A DNA stretch of 21,256 nt from Gammaproteobacteria bacterium (lineage in GTDB: Bacteria > Pseudomonadota > Gammaproteobacteria > Methylococcales > Methylomonadaceae). The translations under genes were made by a program, and so were the position numbers. The notes beneath the pieces were generated by a model. That model saw only the letters and a program-made list of their open reading frames with translations, was not told where the DNA came from and searched no databases. Below, piece by piece: positions 14,189 through 21,129 of the stretch. The stretch spans positions 1-21,256 of the forward strand of contig JANEMG010000003.1 in assembly GCA_024511045.1 (NCBI GenBank), read 5' to 3'. The first letter of the stretch is position 1. Each line of letters opens with the position of its first letter.

Positions 14189-15349
14189 GTGAGTGATAAT
14201 TTTCTATTTACATCGGAATCTGTCTCGGAAGGACATCCGGACAAAATCTCGGATCAGCTGTCGGACACGGTCTTGGATGCCTTGCTGGAACAGGATCCCA
14301 CATCGCGGGTCGCCTGCGAAACCATGGTGAAAACCGGCATGGTGATCCTGGCGGGTGAAATCAGCACCAATGCCTGGGTCGATACCGAGGCCCTGGTCAG
14401 GAACGTCGTCAGAGAGATCGGCTACGACGATCCGGCGATCGGCTTCGACTGGCAAAGCTGCGCAGTCCTGAACGCCATTGGCAAGCAGTCGCCGGATATC
14501 GCCATGGGCGTCGACGAGGCGGAAGACCACGAGCAGGGCGCCGGCGACCAGGGCCTGATGTTCGGCTACGCCAGCAATGAAACCGATGTGTTGATGCCGG
14601 CACCCATCACCTATTCACACCGACTGGTACAACGCCAGGCAGAAGTCCGGAAGAACAAGACGCTGCCATGGCTGCGTCCCGATGCGAAAAGCCAGATCAC
14701 CTTCCGCTATGAGGATCACAAGCCCGTGGCGATCGATGCAGTGGTTTTGTCCACGCAGCATGCCCCGGAAATTGCCGAGACGCAGGTTCACGAAGCGGTC
14801 ATGGATGAAATCATCAAGCCTGTACTGCCGCAGGAATGGCTGCACAAGGGAACCAAATATTTCATCAATCCCACCGGCAAGTTCGTCATCGGCGGTCCGG
14901 TCGGCGACTGCGGTCTGACCGGCCGAAAAATCATCGTCGACACCTATGGCGGCATGGCGCGCCATGGCGGCGGCGCTTTTTCCGGCAAGGATCCTTCCAA
15001 GGTGGACCGTTCCGCTGCCTACATGGCCCGTTATGTGGCAAAAAACATCGTTGCCGCCGGCCTGGCCGAACGTTGTGAAATACAGGTTTCCTATGCTATC
15101 GGCGTGGCGGAACCCACCTCCATCAGCGTGGAAACCTTTGGCACCGGCACCGTCAGCGAGGAGCGCCTGGTGGCGGTCATCAGGGAGCATTTCGATCTCC
15201 GACCGAAGGGTTTAATCGCCATGCTGGGCCTGCTCAAGCCTATCTACCGGCAGACGGCGGCCTATGGGCATTTTGGCCGTACCGAGAGCTCTTTCAGCTG
15301 GGAAAAAACCGACAAGGCGGAAATGCTCAAGGACGCAGCGGGAAAATAA
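14189..15349 (+). CDS. metK: S-adenosylmethionine synthetase MetK
   Basis: MetK makes S-adenosylmethionine from methionine and ATP. The 386-residue length is standard. Visible motifs are FTSESVSEGHPDKISDQLSD (His16 and Asp18 at the ATP/Mg site), GAGDQGLMFGYA (about 115-126), and the phosphate loop GGGAFSGKDPSKVDRSAAY (about 258-276). The start is GTG (14189), supported by AGGGA (14176-14180) eight bases ahead. It is the first gene of a SAM-cycle cluster with ahcY and metF, but 388 bases of structured DNA separate it from ahcY. Confidence 0.97.
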   Translation: MSDNFLFTSESVSEGHPDKISDQLSDTVLDALLEQDPTSRVACETMVKTGMVILAGEISTNAWVDTEALVRNVVREIGYDDPAIGFDWQSCAVLNAIGKQSPDIAMGVDEAEDHEQGAGDQGLMFGYASNETDVLMPAPITYSHRLVQRQAEVRKNKTLPWLRPDAKSQITFRYEDHKPVAIDAVVLSTQHAPEIAETQVHEAVMDEIIKPVLPQEWLHKGTKYFINPTGKFVIGGPVGDCGLTGRKIIVDTYGGMARHGGGAFSGKDPSKVDRSAAYMARYVAKNIVAAGLAERCEIQVSYAIGVAEPTSISVETFGTGTVSEERLVAVIREHFDLRPKGLIAMLGLLKPIYRQTAAYGHFGRTESSFSWEKTDKAEMLKDAAGK

Positions 15350-15364
15350 TTTCAAGGAGCTGTC

Positions 15365-15713
15365 CAGACAGTTGTCTGCGGTTTTTCCGACTGCCGGTCG
15401 GCGCAGCTGTCGACAGTACAATCGCTGACCGCCATGGAGAGCGAAGCGAAGGCGGTTAGTCCTCGGTAGCGACCAGGGCCGCACTGTTTATCCGGCGTGC
15501 GATAGCGCAGAGGAGAAACAAAGTAGGCATACGAAAAGTCGCGTCCAGTCATTTGAGGGAGTGCTGCGTAGCCAGCGCCGAGTTTACGAAGGTGTGGCGA
15601 AGCGGCACGGACGCAGGACGGCCGGGGCAATAATGGTTGTCGCGTTGGTGAGTCGATTTTGGAGACTTGGATGTCCCAAAATCTATCACGAGGTAGCGAC
15701 ACGCTTGCTACTT
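15365..15713 (+). other. Structured intergenic element between metK and ahcY
   Basis: This gap (15350-15737) has no credible gene but is full of possible RNA structure. From left to right the hairpins are as follows. A bulged stem runs from 15367 to 15411 (GACAG with CTGTC, CTGCG with CGCAG, CCGAC with GTCGG). CTGACCGCC (15425-15433) pairs with GGCGGTTAG (15451-15459). A small hairpin lies at 15461-15477. CGCAC (15480-15484) pairs with GTGCG (15497-15501). A nested long stem spans 15541-15614. GATTTTGG (15653-15660 region) pairs with CCAAAATC (to about 15683). AGGTAGC (15691-15697) pairs with GCTACTT (15707-15713). It could be an ahcY leader RNA, a non-coding RNA, or a dispersed mobile element. 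It does not match the SAH riboswitch consensus as I know it. Short frames on both strands look like by-products. Confidence 0.45.
15541..15614 (+). ncRNA. Long nested stem-loop, candidate structured RNA domain
   Basis: Four helices stack in order. GCGTCC (15541-15546) pairs with GGACGC (15609-15614). GTGCTGC (15561-15567) pairs with GCGGCAC (15602-15608). GCCA (15571-15574) pairs with TGGC (15595-15598). CGCC (15576-15579) pairs with GGTG (15591-15594). That is 21 pairs, two of them G-U. There is a 14-base bulge on the 5' side, a symmetric GTA/GAA internal loop and an 11-base apical loop. The 3' strand of the two outer helices is continuous, and the G-U pairs and internal loop suggest an RNA-level structure rather than a DNA palindrome. 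Which strand is transcribed is not known. Confidence 0.4.
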
Positions 15714-15737
15714 AAAGCATATGCACAGGAATCGATG

Positions 15738-17024
15738 ATGAACGACTATAAAGTGGCGGATATCAGCCTCGCGGAATGGGGACGCAAGGAAATCAACATT
15801 GCAGAAACGGAAATGCCGGGATTGATGGCGCTGCGTGAAGAATACAAGGAAGAACAGCCCTTGCGAGGCGCACGGATTGCCGGCTGCCTGCACATGACTA
15901 TACAGACCGCGGTATTGATCGAGACCTTGACCGCGTTGGGCGCCGAAGTGCGCTGGTCTTCCTGCAATATTTTCTCCACCCAGGATCATGCCGCGGCGGC
16001 CATGGCCGCTGCTGGCATACCGGTATTTGCCTGGAAGGGCGAGACCGAGGAGGAAGCGGAATGGTGCATCATACAGACTATCGAGGGTCCGGACGGCTGG
16101 CGGCCGAACATGATTCTCGATGACGGCGGCGATCTGACGCTGATCATGCATGAGAAGTATTCCGACCTGATGGACGACGTCAAGGGCTTGTCGGAGGAGA
16201 CCACGACCGGCGTGATGCGGCTCTACGAAATGCTGGAAAATCAGCTGCTCAGGGTGCCGGCATTCAATGTCAACGATTCGGTCACCAAGTCCAAGTTCGA
16301 CAACCTGTATGGCTGCCGCGAGTCGCTGCTGGATGGCATCAAGCGTGCCACCGACGTGATGATCGCCGGCAAAATCGCCGTGGTCTGCGGCTACGGTGAT
16401 GTCGGCAAGGGCTGCGCGCAGTCGCTGCGCGGCCAGGGCGCCACCGTCTGGATCACCGAAATCGATCCGATCTGCGCCCTGCAGGCATCCATGGAGGGTT
16501 TTCGCGTGGTGACCATGGAAGAAGCGGCTCCGCAGGGCAATATTTTCGTCACGGCGACCGGCAATTTCAATGTCATCACCCATGATCACATGGCGGCGAT
16601 GAAAGACCAGGCCATCGTCTGCAATATCGGCCACTTCGATTCCGAAATCGATATTGCCTCGCTGCGCAAGTACCAGTGGGAAAACATCAAGGCCCAGGTC
16701 GACCACGTCATCTTTCCGGACGGCAAGCGGATTATCGTGCTGGCGGAGGGGCGTCTGGTGAACCTGGGCTGCGCGACAGGCCATCCCAGCTTCGTGATGT
16801 CGAATTCCTTCTGCAACCAGGTTCTGGCGCAGATCGAATTGTGGAACAATGCCGACATGTACGAAAACAAGGTCTACATCCTGCCGAAAAACCTCGATGA
16901 AAAAGTTGCCGCACTGCATCTTGGCCAGCTGGGCGTACAGTTGACGCGGCTGACCGAGGAGCAGGCCGAATATCTTGGCGTGCCCGTCGACGGCCCCTAC
17001 AAGCCGGAGCATTATCGCTATTGA
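15738..17024 (+). CDS. ahcY: S-adenosylhomocysteine hydrolase AhcY (SahH)
   Basis: AhcY splits S-adenosylhomocysteine to adenosine and homocysteine, removing the inhibitor left by methyltransferases. The roughly 428-residue product starts MNDYKVADISLAEWGRKEI. It shows RWSSCNIFSTQDHAAAA (about 71-87), the catalytic NDSVTKSKFDN (about 177-187), the NAD-binding GYGDVGKGCAQSLR (about 217-230), and the C-terminal KPEHYRY that closes over the neighbouring subunit's cofactor. AGGA (15727-15730) favours the ATG at 15738; ATG 15735 is the alternative. The frame is open to 15561, but only through the structured element. It lacks the insertions found in many longer proteobacterial enzymes and resembles the compact form. 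Confidence 0.96.
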   Translation: MNDYKVADISLAEWGRKEINIAETEMPGLMALREEYKEEQPLRGARIAGCLHMTIQTAVLIETLTALGAEVRWSSCNIFSTQDHAAAAMAAAGIPVFAWKGETEEEAEWCIIQTIEGPDGWRPNMILDDGGDLTLIMHEKYSDLMDDVKGLSEETTTGVMRLYEMLENQLLRVPAFNVNDSVTKSKFDNLYGCRESLLDGIKRATDVMIAGKIAVVCGYGDVGKGCAQSLRGQGATVWITEIDPICALQASMEGFRVVTMEEAAPQGNIFVTATGNFNVITHDHMAAMKDQAIVCNIGHFDSEIDIASLRKYQWENIKAQVDHVIFPDGKRIIVLAEGRLVNLGCATGHPSFVMSNSFCNQVLAQIELWNNADMYENKVYILPKNLDEKVAALHLGQLGVQLTRLTEEQAEYLGVPVDGPYKPEHYRY

Positions 17025-17029
17025 TTGCC

Positions 17030-17154
17030 GCAGCTGATGCTGCGCAGGAGTCAGGCCAATGCGCCATAGCGGCGCATTGGCGGGCCGCTTCAGATTCCGG
17101 CGCCGCGCACAAAACAGCGGTGCATCTCCATGCCAGGGCTGCACGCGCAGCCCT
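17030..17154 (+). other. Group of three hairpins between ahcY and metF
   Basis: The 159-base gap holds three clean stems. GCAGC/GCTGC spans 17030-17043. A perfect 10-bp stem is formed by CCAATGCGCC (17056-17065) with GGCGCATTGG (17071-17080). An 8-bp stem is formed by AGGGCTGC (17135-17142) with GCAGCCCT (17147-17154) around an ACGC loop. None is followed by a T tract. They may stabilise or process a shared ahcY-metF mRNA, or form a metF leader structure. Confidence 0.45.
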
Positions 17155-17183
17155 CTTCGCGCAACAATCAAGAAATTACCACC

Positions 17184-18029
17184 ATGCAGTCGCAACGTAA
17201 ATATCCAAAACTGTACAGTTTCGAATTCTATCCGCCCAAGACAGCGGCCGGTGAAGTCAGCCTGCAGAAGGTGCACAGCGAACTGGCGAAACTGGATCCG
17301 GATTTCTTCTCGGTGACATTCGGCGCCGGGGGTTCCACGCGGGACAAGACCTATGAAACGGTCTTGAAGATCCAGCAGAGCGGTATCGCCGCGGCCCCCC
17401 ATTTGTCCTGCGTCGCCTCTACCCGGGACAACATTCGCGGGATCCTGAAGGATTACCGTGATAATGGCATCAAGAAAATCGTCGCATTGCGTGGTGACCT
17501 GCCATCGGGGACGCTGTCGGCCGGGGAATTCCGCTATGCCAACGAACTGGTCGAATTCATCCGCCAGGAATCGGGGGATCATTTCCAGATTCACGTCGCG
17601 GCCTATCCCGAGGTGCATCCCCAGGCCGCCAGCGGCATAGAGGATCTGAAGAATTTCAAGCGCAAGGTCGATGCCGGTGCGGATGCGGCCATCACCCAGT
17701 ATTTCTACAATGCCGATGCCTATTTCTATTTCGTGGACGCCTGTGAAAAGCTGGGCATCGACATTCCCATCGTACCTGGCATCATGCCGGTTTTCAATTA
17801 TCCCCAGTTGTTCCGCTTCTCCGACATGTGCGGCGCCGATATTCCAAGATGGATGCGCAAGCGCCTGGAGGGCTTTGGCGACGATGTCGAATCGGCACGG
17901 GCATTCGGCGTCGACGTGGTCAGCGACCTCTGTCAGCGCCTGCTGGACAATGGCGCTCCCGGCCTGCATTTCTATACCATGAACCAGTCCGGCCCGGTCC
18001 TGGCGATCTGGGAGAATCTGAACCTTTGA
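17184..18029 (+). CDS. metF: 5,10-methylenetetrahydrofolate reductase MetF
   Basis: MetF is the FAD enzyme that reduces methylenetetrahydrofolate to methyltetrahydrofolate, the methyl donor for methionine synthase. The 281-residue product has the N-terminal YSFEFYPPKT (Glu14 corresponds to the catalytic glutamate), FSVTFGAGGSTRDKT (about 43-57), VALRGDLPSG near 96-105, and AAITQYFYNADAY near 168-180, all typical of the (beta-alpha)8 barrel. Upstream in-frame start codons exist, but the family begins near MQSQRKYPKLYSFEF, so ATG 17184 is chosen, with only a weak ribosome binding site. Together with metK and ahcY it completes most of the methyl cycle here; methionine synthase is absent. Confidence 0.96.
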   Translation: MQSQRKYPKLYSFEFYPPKTAAGEVSLQKVHSELAKLDPDFFSVTFGAGGSTRDKTYETVLKIQQSGIAAAPHLSCVASTRDNIRGILKDYRDNGIKKIVALRGDLPSGTLSAGEFRYANELVEFIRQESGDHFQIHVAAYPEVHPQAASGIEDLKNFKRKVDAGADAAITQYFYNADAYFYFVDACEKLGIDIPIVPGIMPVFNYPQLFRFSDMCGADIPRWMRKRLEGFGDDVESARAFGVDVVSDLCQRLLDNGAPGLHFYTMNQSGPVLAIWENLNL

Positions 18030-18096
18030 CCGACATTGACTGGCGGCAACGGGCCATGCCGCCTTTCACCGGCAGATGACTGAGGAAACAAATGCC

Positions 18097-18840
18097 ATGC
18101 GGATTTCCCGATTGTATTTGCCGCAGCCGCTGCAAAGCGGCTTGCATCTGGAACTGGACGAGGACAGCGGACACTATGTGCGCAGTGTTCTGCGCCTGAA
18201 GAAGGAAGCCCGGCTTGCCCTGTTCAATGGTCATGGCGGTGAGTGGCAGGCGCGAACGGTAGAGGTGAGCCGCAGACGTGTCGCCGTCGAGGTCGGCCAA
18301 TGGCGGGAAATGGATGTCGAATCACCGCTGCAGACCTGGCTGGCCCTGGCGATCAGCAGAAGCGACCGCATGGATCTGTCGGTCCAGAAGGCGGTGGAAC
18401 TGGGCGTCAACGGTATCACGCCGTTGTTTACCGAGCGCTGCATGGTGAAGCTGACAGCCGAAAAAACAGAGCAGAAAATACAGCACTGGCAGAACATTGC
18501 CCGGCATGCCGCAGAGCAATGCGGCAGAACGGTAGTGCCCGAGGTGCGAAGACCGGTACAGATCCATGACTGGCTGGTCACGGCGGAGGGCTTGAAAATT
18601 TTTCTCGATCCCGCTGCGCATTCCACAATGACGGGGCTGCAGCCTGGGCAGGGCAGAGTGACGCTGCTGTCCGGGCCGGAGGGAGGTTTTGCAGACCATG
18701 AACGGGATGCCGCCGGGCATGCCGGATTCATTCCGGTGCGCCTCGGCAGGAGAATATTGAGAGCGGAAACGGCGGCGCTTGCCGCATTGGCGTCGGTGCA
18801 GATGCTGTGGGGGGACTTCGCCGGCGACAACGGCAGTTGA
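18097..18840 (+). CDS. rsmE: 16S rRNA (uracil-1498-N3)-methyltransferase RsmE
   Basis: RsmE methylates U1498 of 16S rRNA using SAM. The 247-residue product has the N-terminal PUA-like RNA-binding domain (MRISRLYLPQ, HYVRSVLRLKK) and the C-terminal SPOUT (knotted) methyltransferase domain. Its SAM-site motifs are LLSGPEGGFADHE and LGRRILRAETAALAAL. An in-frame ATG at 18076 exists, but GAGGA (18082-18086) ten bases ahead and family alignment favour ATG 18097. It follows metF by 67 bases on the same strand, and the CPBP gene starts eight bases after its stop. Confidence 0.95.
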   Translation: MRISRLYLPQPLQSGLHLELDEDSGHYVRSVLRLKKEARLALFNGHGGEWQARTVEVSRRRVAVEVGQWREMDVESPLQTWLALAISRSDRMDLSVQKAVELGVNGITPLFTERCMVKLTAEKTEQKIQHWQNIARHAAEQCGRTVVPEVRRPVQIHDWLVTAEGLKIFLDPAAHSTMTGLQPGQGRVTLLSGPEGGFADHERDAAGHAGFIPVRLGRRILRAETAALAALASVQMLWGDFAGDNGS

Positions 18841-18848
18841 GGATTGAA

Positions 18849-19730
18849 ATGAAGATCAGATACGCGCTGTATTCCCTGGCACCTCTGGCCCTGCTGCTAA
18901 TTGCAGCGGGAATTGCCAGCGTCCTGGCCTATTTCATCGTGCTCGGCATCGGCGATCAGTTCCCATTACGCAAGGTGATCAGCAGAACCACCCAGATTCT
19001 GCTGATCCTGGGCATCTGGCCGTTGATGACCCGGCTGAAACTGACCTGGCGGGATATCGGTTTTGCCCCCCCGACTTATTTTATTCGGCAGATGCTGGTC
19101 GGCTTGGGCATCGCCCTGCTGACCCTGATGCCGGTTTTGTTGACGCTCTGGTGGCTCGATATCGAAGTATTCGATGCAGGCCGGGCATGGACCCTTGTCG
19201 ATGCTGTCAAGGCATTGGCGGGGGCGTTGTTGGCCGCGCTGCTTATATCCCTGCTGGAGGAACCGCTGTTTCGCGGCATTCTGTTGACCGGTCTGGCCAG
19301 AAAAATGGGTGTGTGGGCGGCGATTCTACTCAGTGCCTTCTATTATGCCGGCCTGCATTTCCTGAAGGGCAAGTCCGATATTCCCCTGGATCGGATGACC
19401 GTATTCAGCGGTTTCGGCCTGGTGCAGGAGGCCTTTGCCAATCTAGCCAACCCGGAGATCGTTTCGGCGTTTGCCGCGCTGTTCATGGTCGGGGTTTTTC
19501 TGGGCGTGATGCGCAGTGAAATCGGGCAGGGACTGGGATTGTGCATCGGCTGCCATGCCGGTTGGGTGTGGCAGATAAAAATGACCAAGAAGCTGTTCAA
19601 CAGCAACCCGGCAGCAGACTATTACTGGCTGGTCAGTGATTACGATGGCGTGATTGGTCCGTTGGTGAGCGGCTGGCTGCTGCTGGTGGTGGTCGTCTAT
19701 CTGATGATTCGGCGCAGAGTTCAGCGTTAG
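18849..19730 (+). CDS. CPBP-family intramembrane metalloprotease (Abi/CAAX-protease-like)
   Basis: The 293-residue protein is predicted to span the membrane about seven or eight times. It carries the three CPBP motifs: EEPLFRG (Glu137, Glu138, Arg142), FYYAGLHFLKG (His170) and CIGCHAGWVW (His236). Relatives include eukaryotic Rce1, which cleaves prenylated CAAX proteins. Bacterial members have diverse or unknown substrates, some in bacteriocin immunity or protein sorting. AGGA (18840-18843) five bases ahead supports the start. It is probably cotranscribed with rsmE, but that pairing does not reveal the substrate. It is convergent with yajQ. Confidence 0.88.
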   Translation: MKIRYALYSLAPLALLLIAAGIASVLAYFIVLGIGDQFPLRKVISRTTQILLILGIWPLMTRLKLTWRDIGFAPPTYFIRQMLVGLGIALLTLMPVLLTLWWLDIEVFDAGRAWTLVDAVKALAGALLAALLISLLEEPLFRGILLTGLARKMGVWAAILLSAFYYAGLHFLKGKSDIPLDRMTVFSGFGLVQEAFANLANPEIVSAFAALFMVGVFLGVMRSEIGQGLGLCIGCHAGWVWQIKMTKKLFNSNPAADYYWLVSDYDGVIGPLVSGWLLLVVVVYLMIRRRVQR

Positions 19731-19757
19731 CGCTGCCGCCCTTGAAAGGCATCGGGC

Positions 19758-20240
19758 TCAGTCGCGGAAGTTATTGAACTGCAGCGGCATCTCCAGTTTC
19801 TCCTCGCGCAGCATCTGCATCACCTGCTGCAGGTCGTCGCGTTTTTTGCCGGTGACTCTGACTTTTTCGCCCTGGATAGCCGCCTGCACCTTCATTTTTT
19901 TGTCCTTGATCAGTTTGACGATTTTCTTGGCCAGCGGGGTATCCAGTCCTTGCCGCAGGGTCACCGTCTGGGTGGCCGTCTTGCCGCTGGTCTGAGGGTC
20001 GGATACTTCCAGGCAGGCGATATCGATGCCGCGTTTGGTCAGTTTGTTCTGCAGGATATCCAGCATTTGCTGCAGTTGGAATTCCACTTCGGCGGTCATG
20101 GTGATGACGGCATCTTTCTGCTCGAAGCGAGCGTTGCTGCCCTTGAAATCGAAGCGGGTGGAGACCTCGCGGTTGGCCTGATCGACGGCGTTGCTGGCTT
20201 CATGCATGTCGAACTCGGAAACTATGTCGAATGAAGGCAT
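19758..20240 (-). CDS. yajQ: YajQ family nucleotide-binding protein (DUF520)
   Basis: The 160-residue product aligns end to end with YajQ: it starts MPSFDIVSEFDMHEASNAVDQANREVSTRFDFKGS and ends MPLQFNNFRD. It is made of two ferredoxin-like domains. Family members bind nucleotides or RNA, and some (Xanthomonas and Pseudomonas homologues) bind cyclic-di-GMP and act with LysR-type regulators. Whether this one does is not visible. A -10-like TAGAAT on the minus strand (20273-20278) precedes it without a clear -35. Confidence 0.95.
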   Translation of the reverse strand: MPSFDIVSEFDMHEASNAVDQANREVSTRFDFKGSNARFEQKDAVITMTAEVEFQLQQMLDILQNKLTKRGIDIACLEVSDPQTSGKTATQTVTLRQGLDTPLAKKIVKLIKDKKMKVQAAIQGEKVRVTGKKRDDLQQVMQMLREEKLEMPLQFNNFRD

Positions 20241-20333
20241 TGGTTTGACTCTTTAATCAACTGAAAAAAGTCATTCTACCGCAAAATGGCGGCAGCTCCG
20301 ATAGGGCATGAGGAAGAAATGACGGAACGATCT

Positions 20334-20822
20334 TCAGCCGGCGCCTTTGGATTTTCTGGTGAAGAAAAAAATTGCGCCAAATACCAGCAGGGCGGGCAGG
20401 AGATTCCAGACCACCATCCACTTCCAGTTCGGCATCTGCGTGACGAAGCCCCGGAAGCGGTCTTTCTTTTCCGGGGAAAAGTCATTGGGAAAGACGCAGA
20501 AGGTATAGTCGTACAGGCCTGCCTCGAACATCGAGCATCTCGCCCTTTCCCGGATATAGGGTTGCCTGTTCTGGGAATCGATCGAGGCATCCCGGTAGAT
20601 CGACTGCAGCACCTGGACAGCCGCATTCAGCTGCTCGGCATCGCTGGCTGGAGCGGCATCGAATTCAAAGTTGTAGTTGTTCCCCGAGACTTCGACTGTA
20701 TAGCGATACACTTTGCCGGCCGATTCATAGCTGTAGCGGGTTTCAGCCGCTACGTCGGTGGGCGGGACAAAGATCGCGGCGAAGATGATGAGCAGCAATG
20801 GGCAATTGAATTTCTGTTTCAT
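20334..20822 (-). CDS. Unrecognised exported protein with a C-terminal membrane anchor
   Basis: I do not recognise the family. The 162 residues begin with a signal peptide (hydrophobic 8-20, likely cleavage after VAA at about residue 26). A soluble region of roughly 105 residues follows, with an Arg/Tyr-rich start, alternating strands and two cysteines (Cys96, Cys109) that could form a disulfide. A membrane span (about 134-154, WMVVWNLLPALLVFGAIFFF) precedes a positive tail RKSKGAG. This predicts a protein with its main domain in the periplasm and its C-terminus inside. It lies 93 bases upstream of yajQ on the same strand, so the two may share a transcript. Codon use is ordinary. Confidence 0.75.
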   Translation of the reverse strand: MKQKFNCPLLLIIFAAIFVPPTDVAAETRYSYESAGKVYRYTVEVSGNNYNFEFDAAPASDAEQLNAAVQVLQSIYRDASIDSQNRQPYIRERARCSMFEAGLYDYTFCVFPNDFSPEKKDRFRGFVTQMPNWKWMVVWNLLPALLVFGAIFFFTRKSKGAG

Positions 20823-21129
20823 GAAAAAATGGCTTGGCCGTATCTGGAGTGTGTACAGGGGCGTCAGCTGCCTGCTTGAGGGCCGTCAGGCGGAACTCCC
20901 GGAGTACAGCTGCTGAAGAAACCCTCTGCAGAATTATCCCCCTTTTCCAGGGTTTTTCAAGGCGGCGCTGACGCTTCCCGAAATCTTGTGATATTTCAGC
21001 CAGAAACGGCATGTTTCCTGATATAATCAGAAGCTTGGGGAATTCCTGCATTTTTCCACAGTCTGTTGTATCCAATTCTTGTTTCTGACACGGCTGGCGG
21101 TTGCTGGAAAATCGCGGCCAGGATTTAAT
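20823..21129. other. Intergenic region at the right end
   Basis: No convincing gene lies here. A 31-codon plus-strand frame from ATG 20821 (MKKWLGRIWSVYRG...) lacks a ribosome binding site and overlaps the divergent gene's start. A weak CCCT/AGGG stem with T5 at 20940-20957 faces right, but no plus-strand gene precedes it. The clearest signal is the extended -10 element listed separately. The sequence becomes AT-richer towards 21130. Confidence 0.4.
21019..21027 (+). promoter_or_regulatory. Extended -10 promoter element
   Basis: TGATATAAT combines a perfect TATAAT (21022-21027) with TG one base upstream, and it lies in a CTGAT/ATCAG inverted repeat (21018-21030). No good -35 is found at 16-18 bases, which extended -10 promoters tolerate. 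It would drive the frame beginning at 21130 with a leader of about 95 bases. Confidence 0.4.

Noticed and set aside
15360..15417. LexA boxes at CTGTC/GACAG motifs
   Set aside because: Spacing between CTGT and ACAG is two or four bases, not eight.
15352..15702. 116-codon minus-strand frame in the metK-ahcY gap
   Set aside because: There is no ribosome binding site or recognisable domain, and the composition follows the hairpins. It is more likely a by-product of structured GC-rich DNA.
15350..15737. SAH riboswitch or SAM riboswitch upstream of ahcY
   Set aside because: The location fits, but I cannot find the conserved SAH riboswitch core or a recognisable SAM class motif. It is described as an unassigned structured element instead.
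15561..15737. N-terminal extension of AhcY (58 extra codons in frame)
   Set aside because: It would be translated from the nested stem-loop region, has no similarity to AhcY N-termini, and a good AGGA sits before the ATG pair at 15735/15738.
15708..17969. 753-codon minus-strand frame opposite ahcY and metF
   Set aside because: It is the antisense shadow of two clearly identified genes. Long antisense frames are common in GC-rich coding DNA.
20821..20916. 31-codon plus-strand peptide MKKWLGRIWSVYRG...
   Set aside because: It has no ribosome binding site, and its ATG only mirrors the CATG at the start of the divergent gene. It is too short to judge by coding signal.
20940..20957. Intrinsic terminator (CCCT/AGGG stem plus T5)
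   Set aside because: The stem is only four pairs and there is no plus-strand gene upstream for it to terminate.
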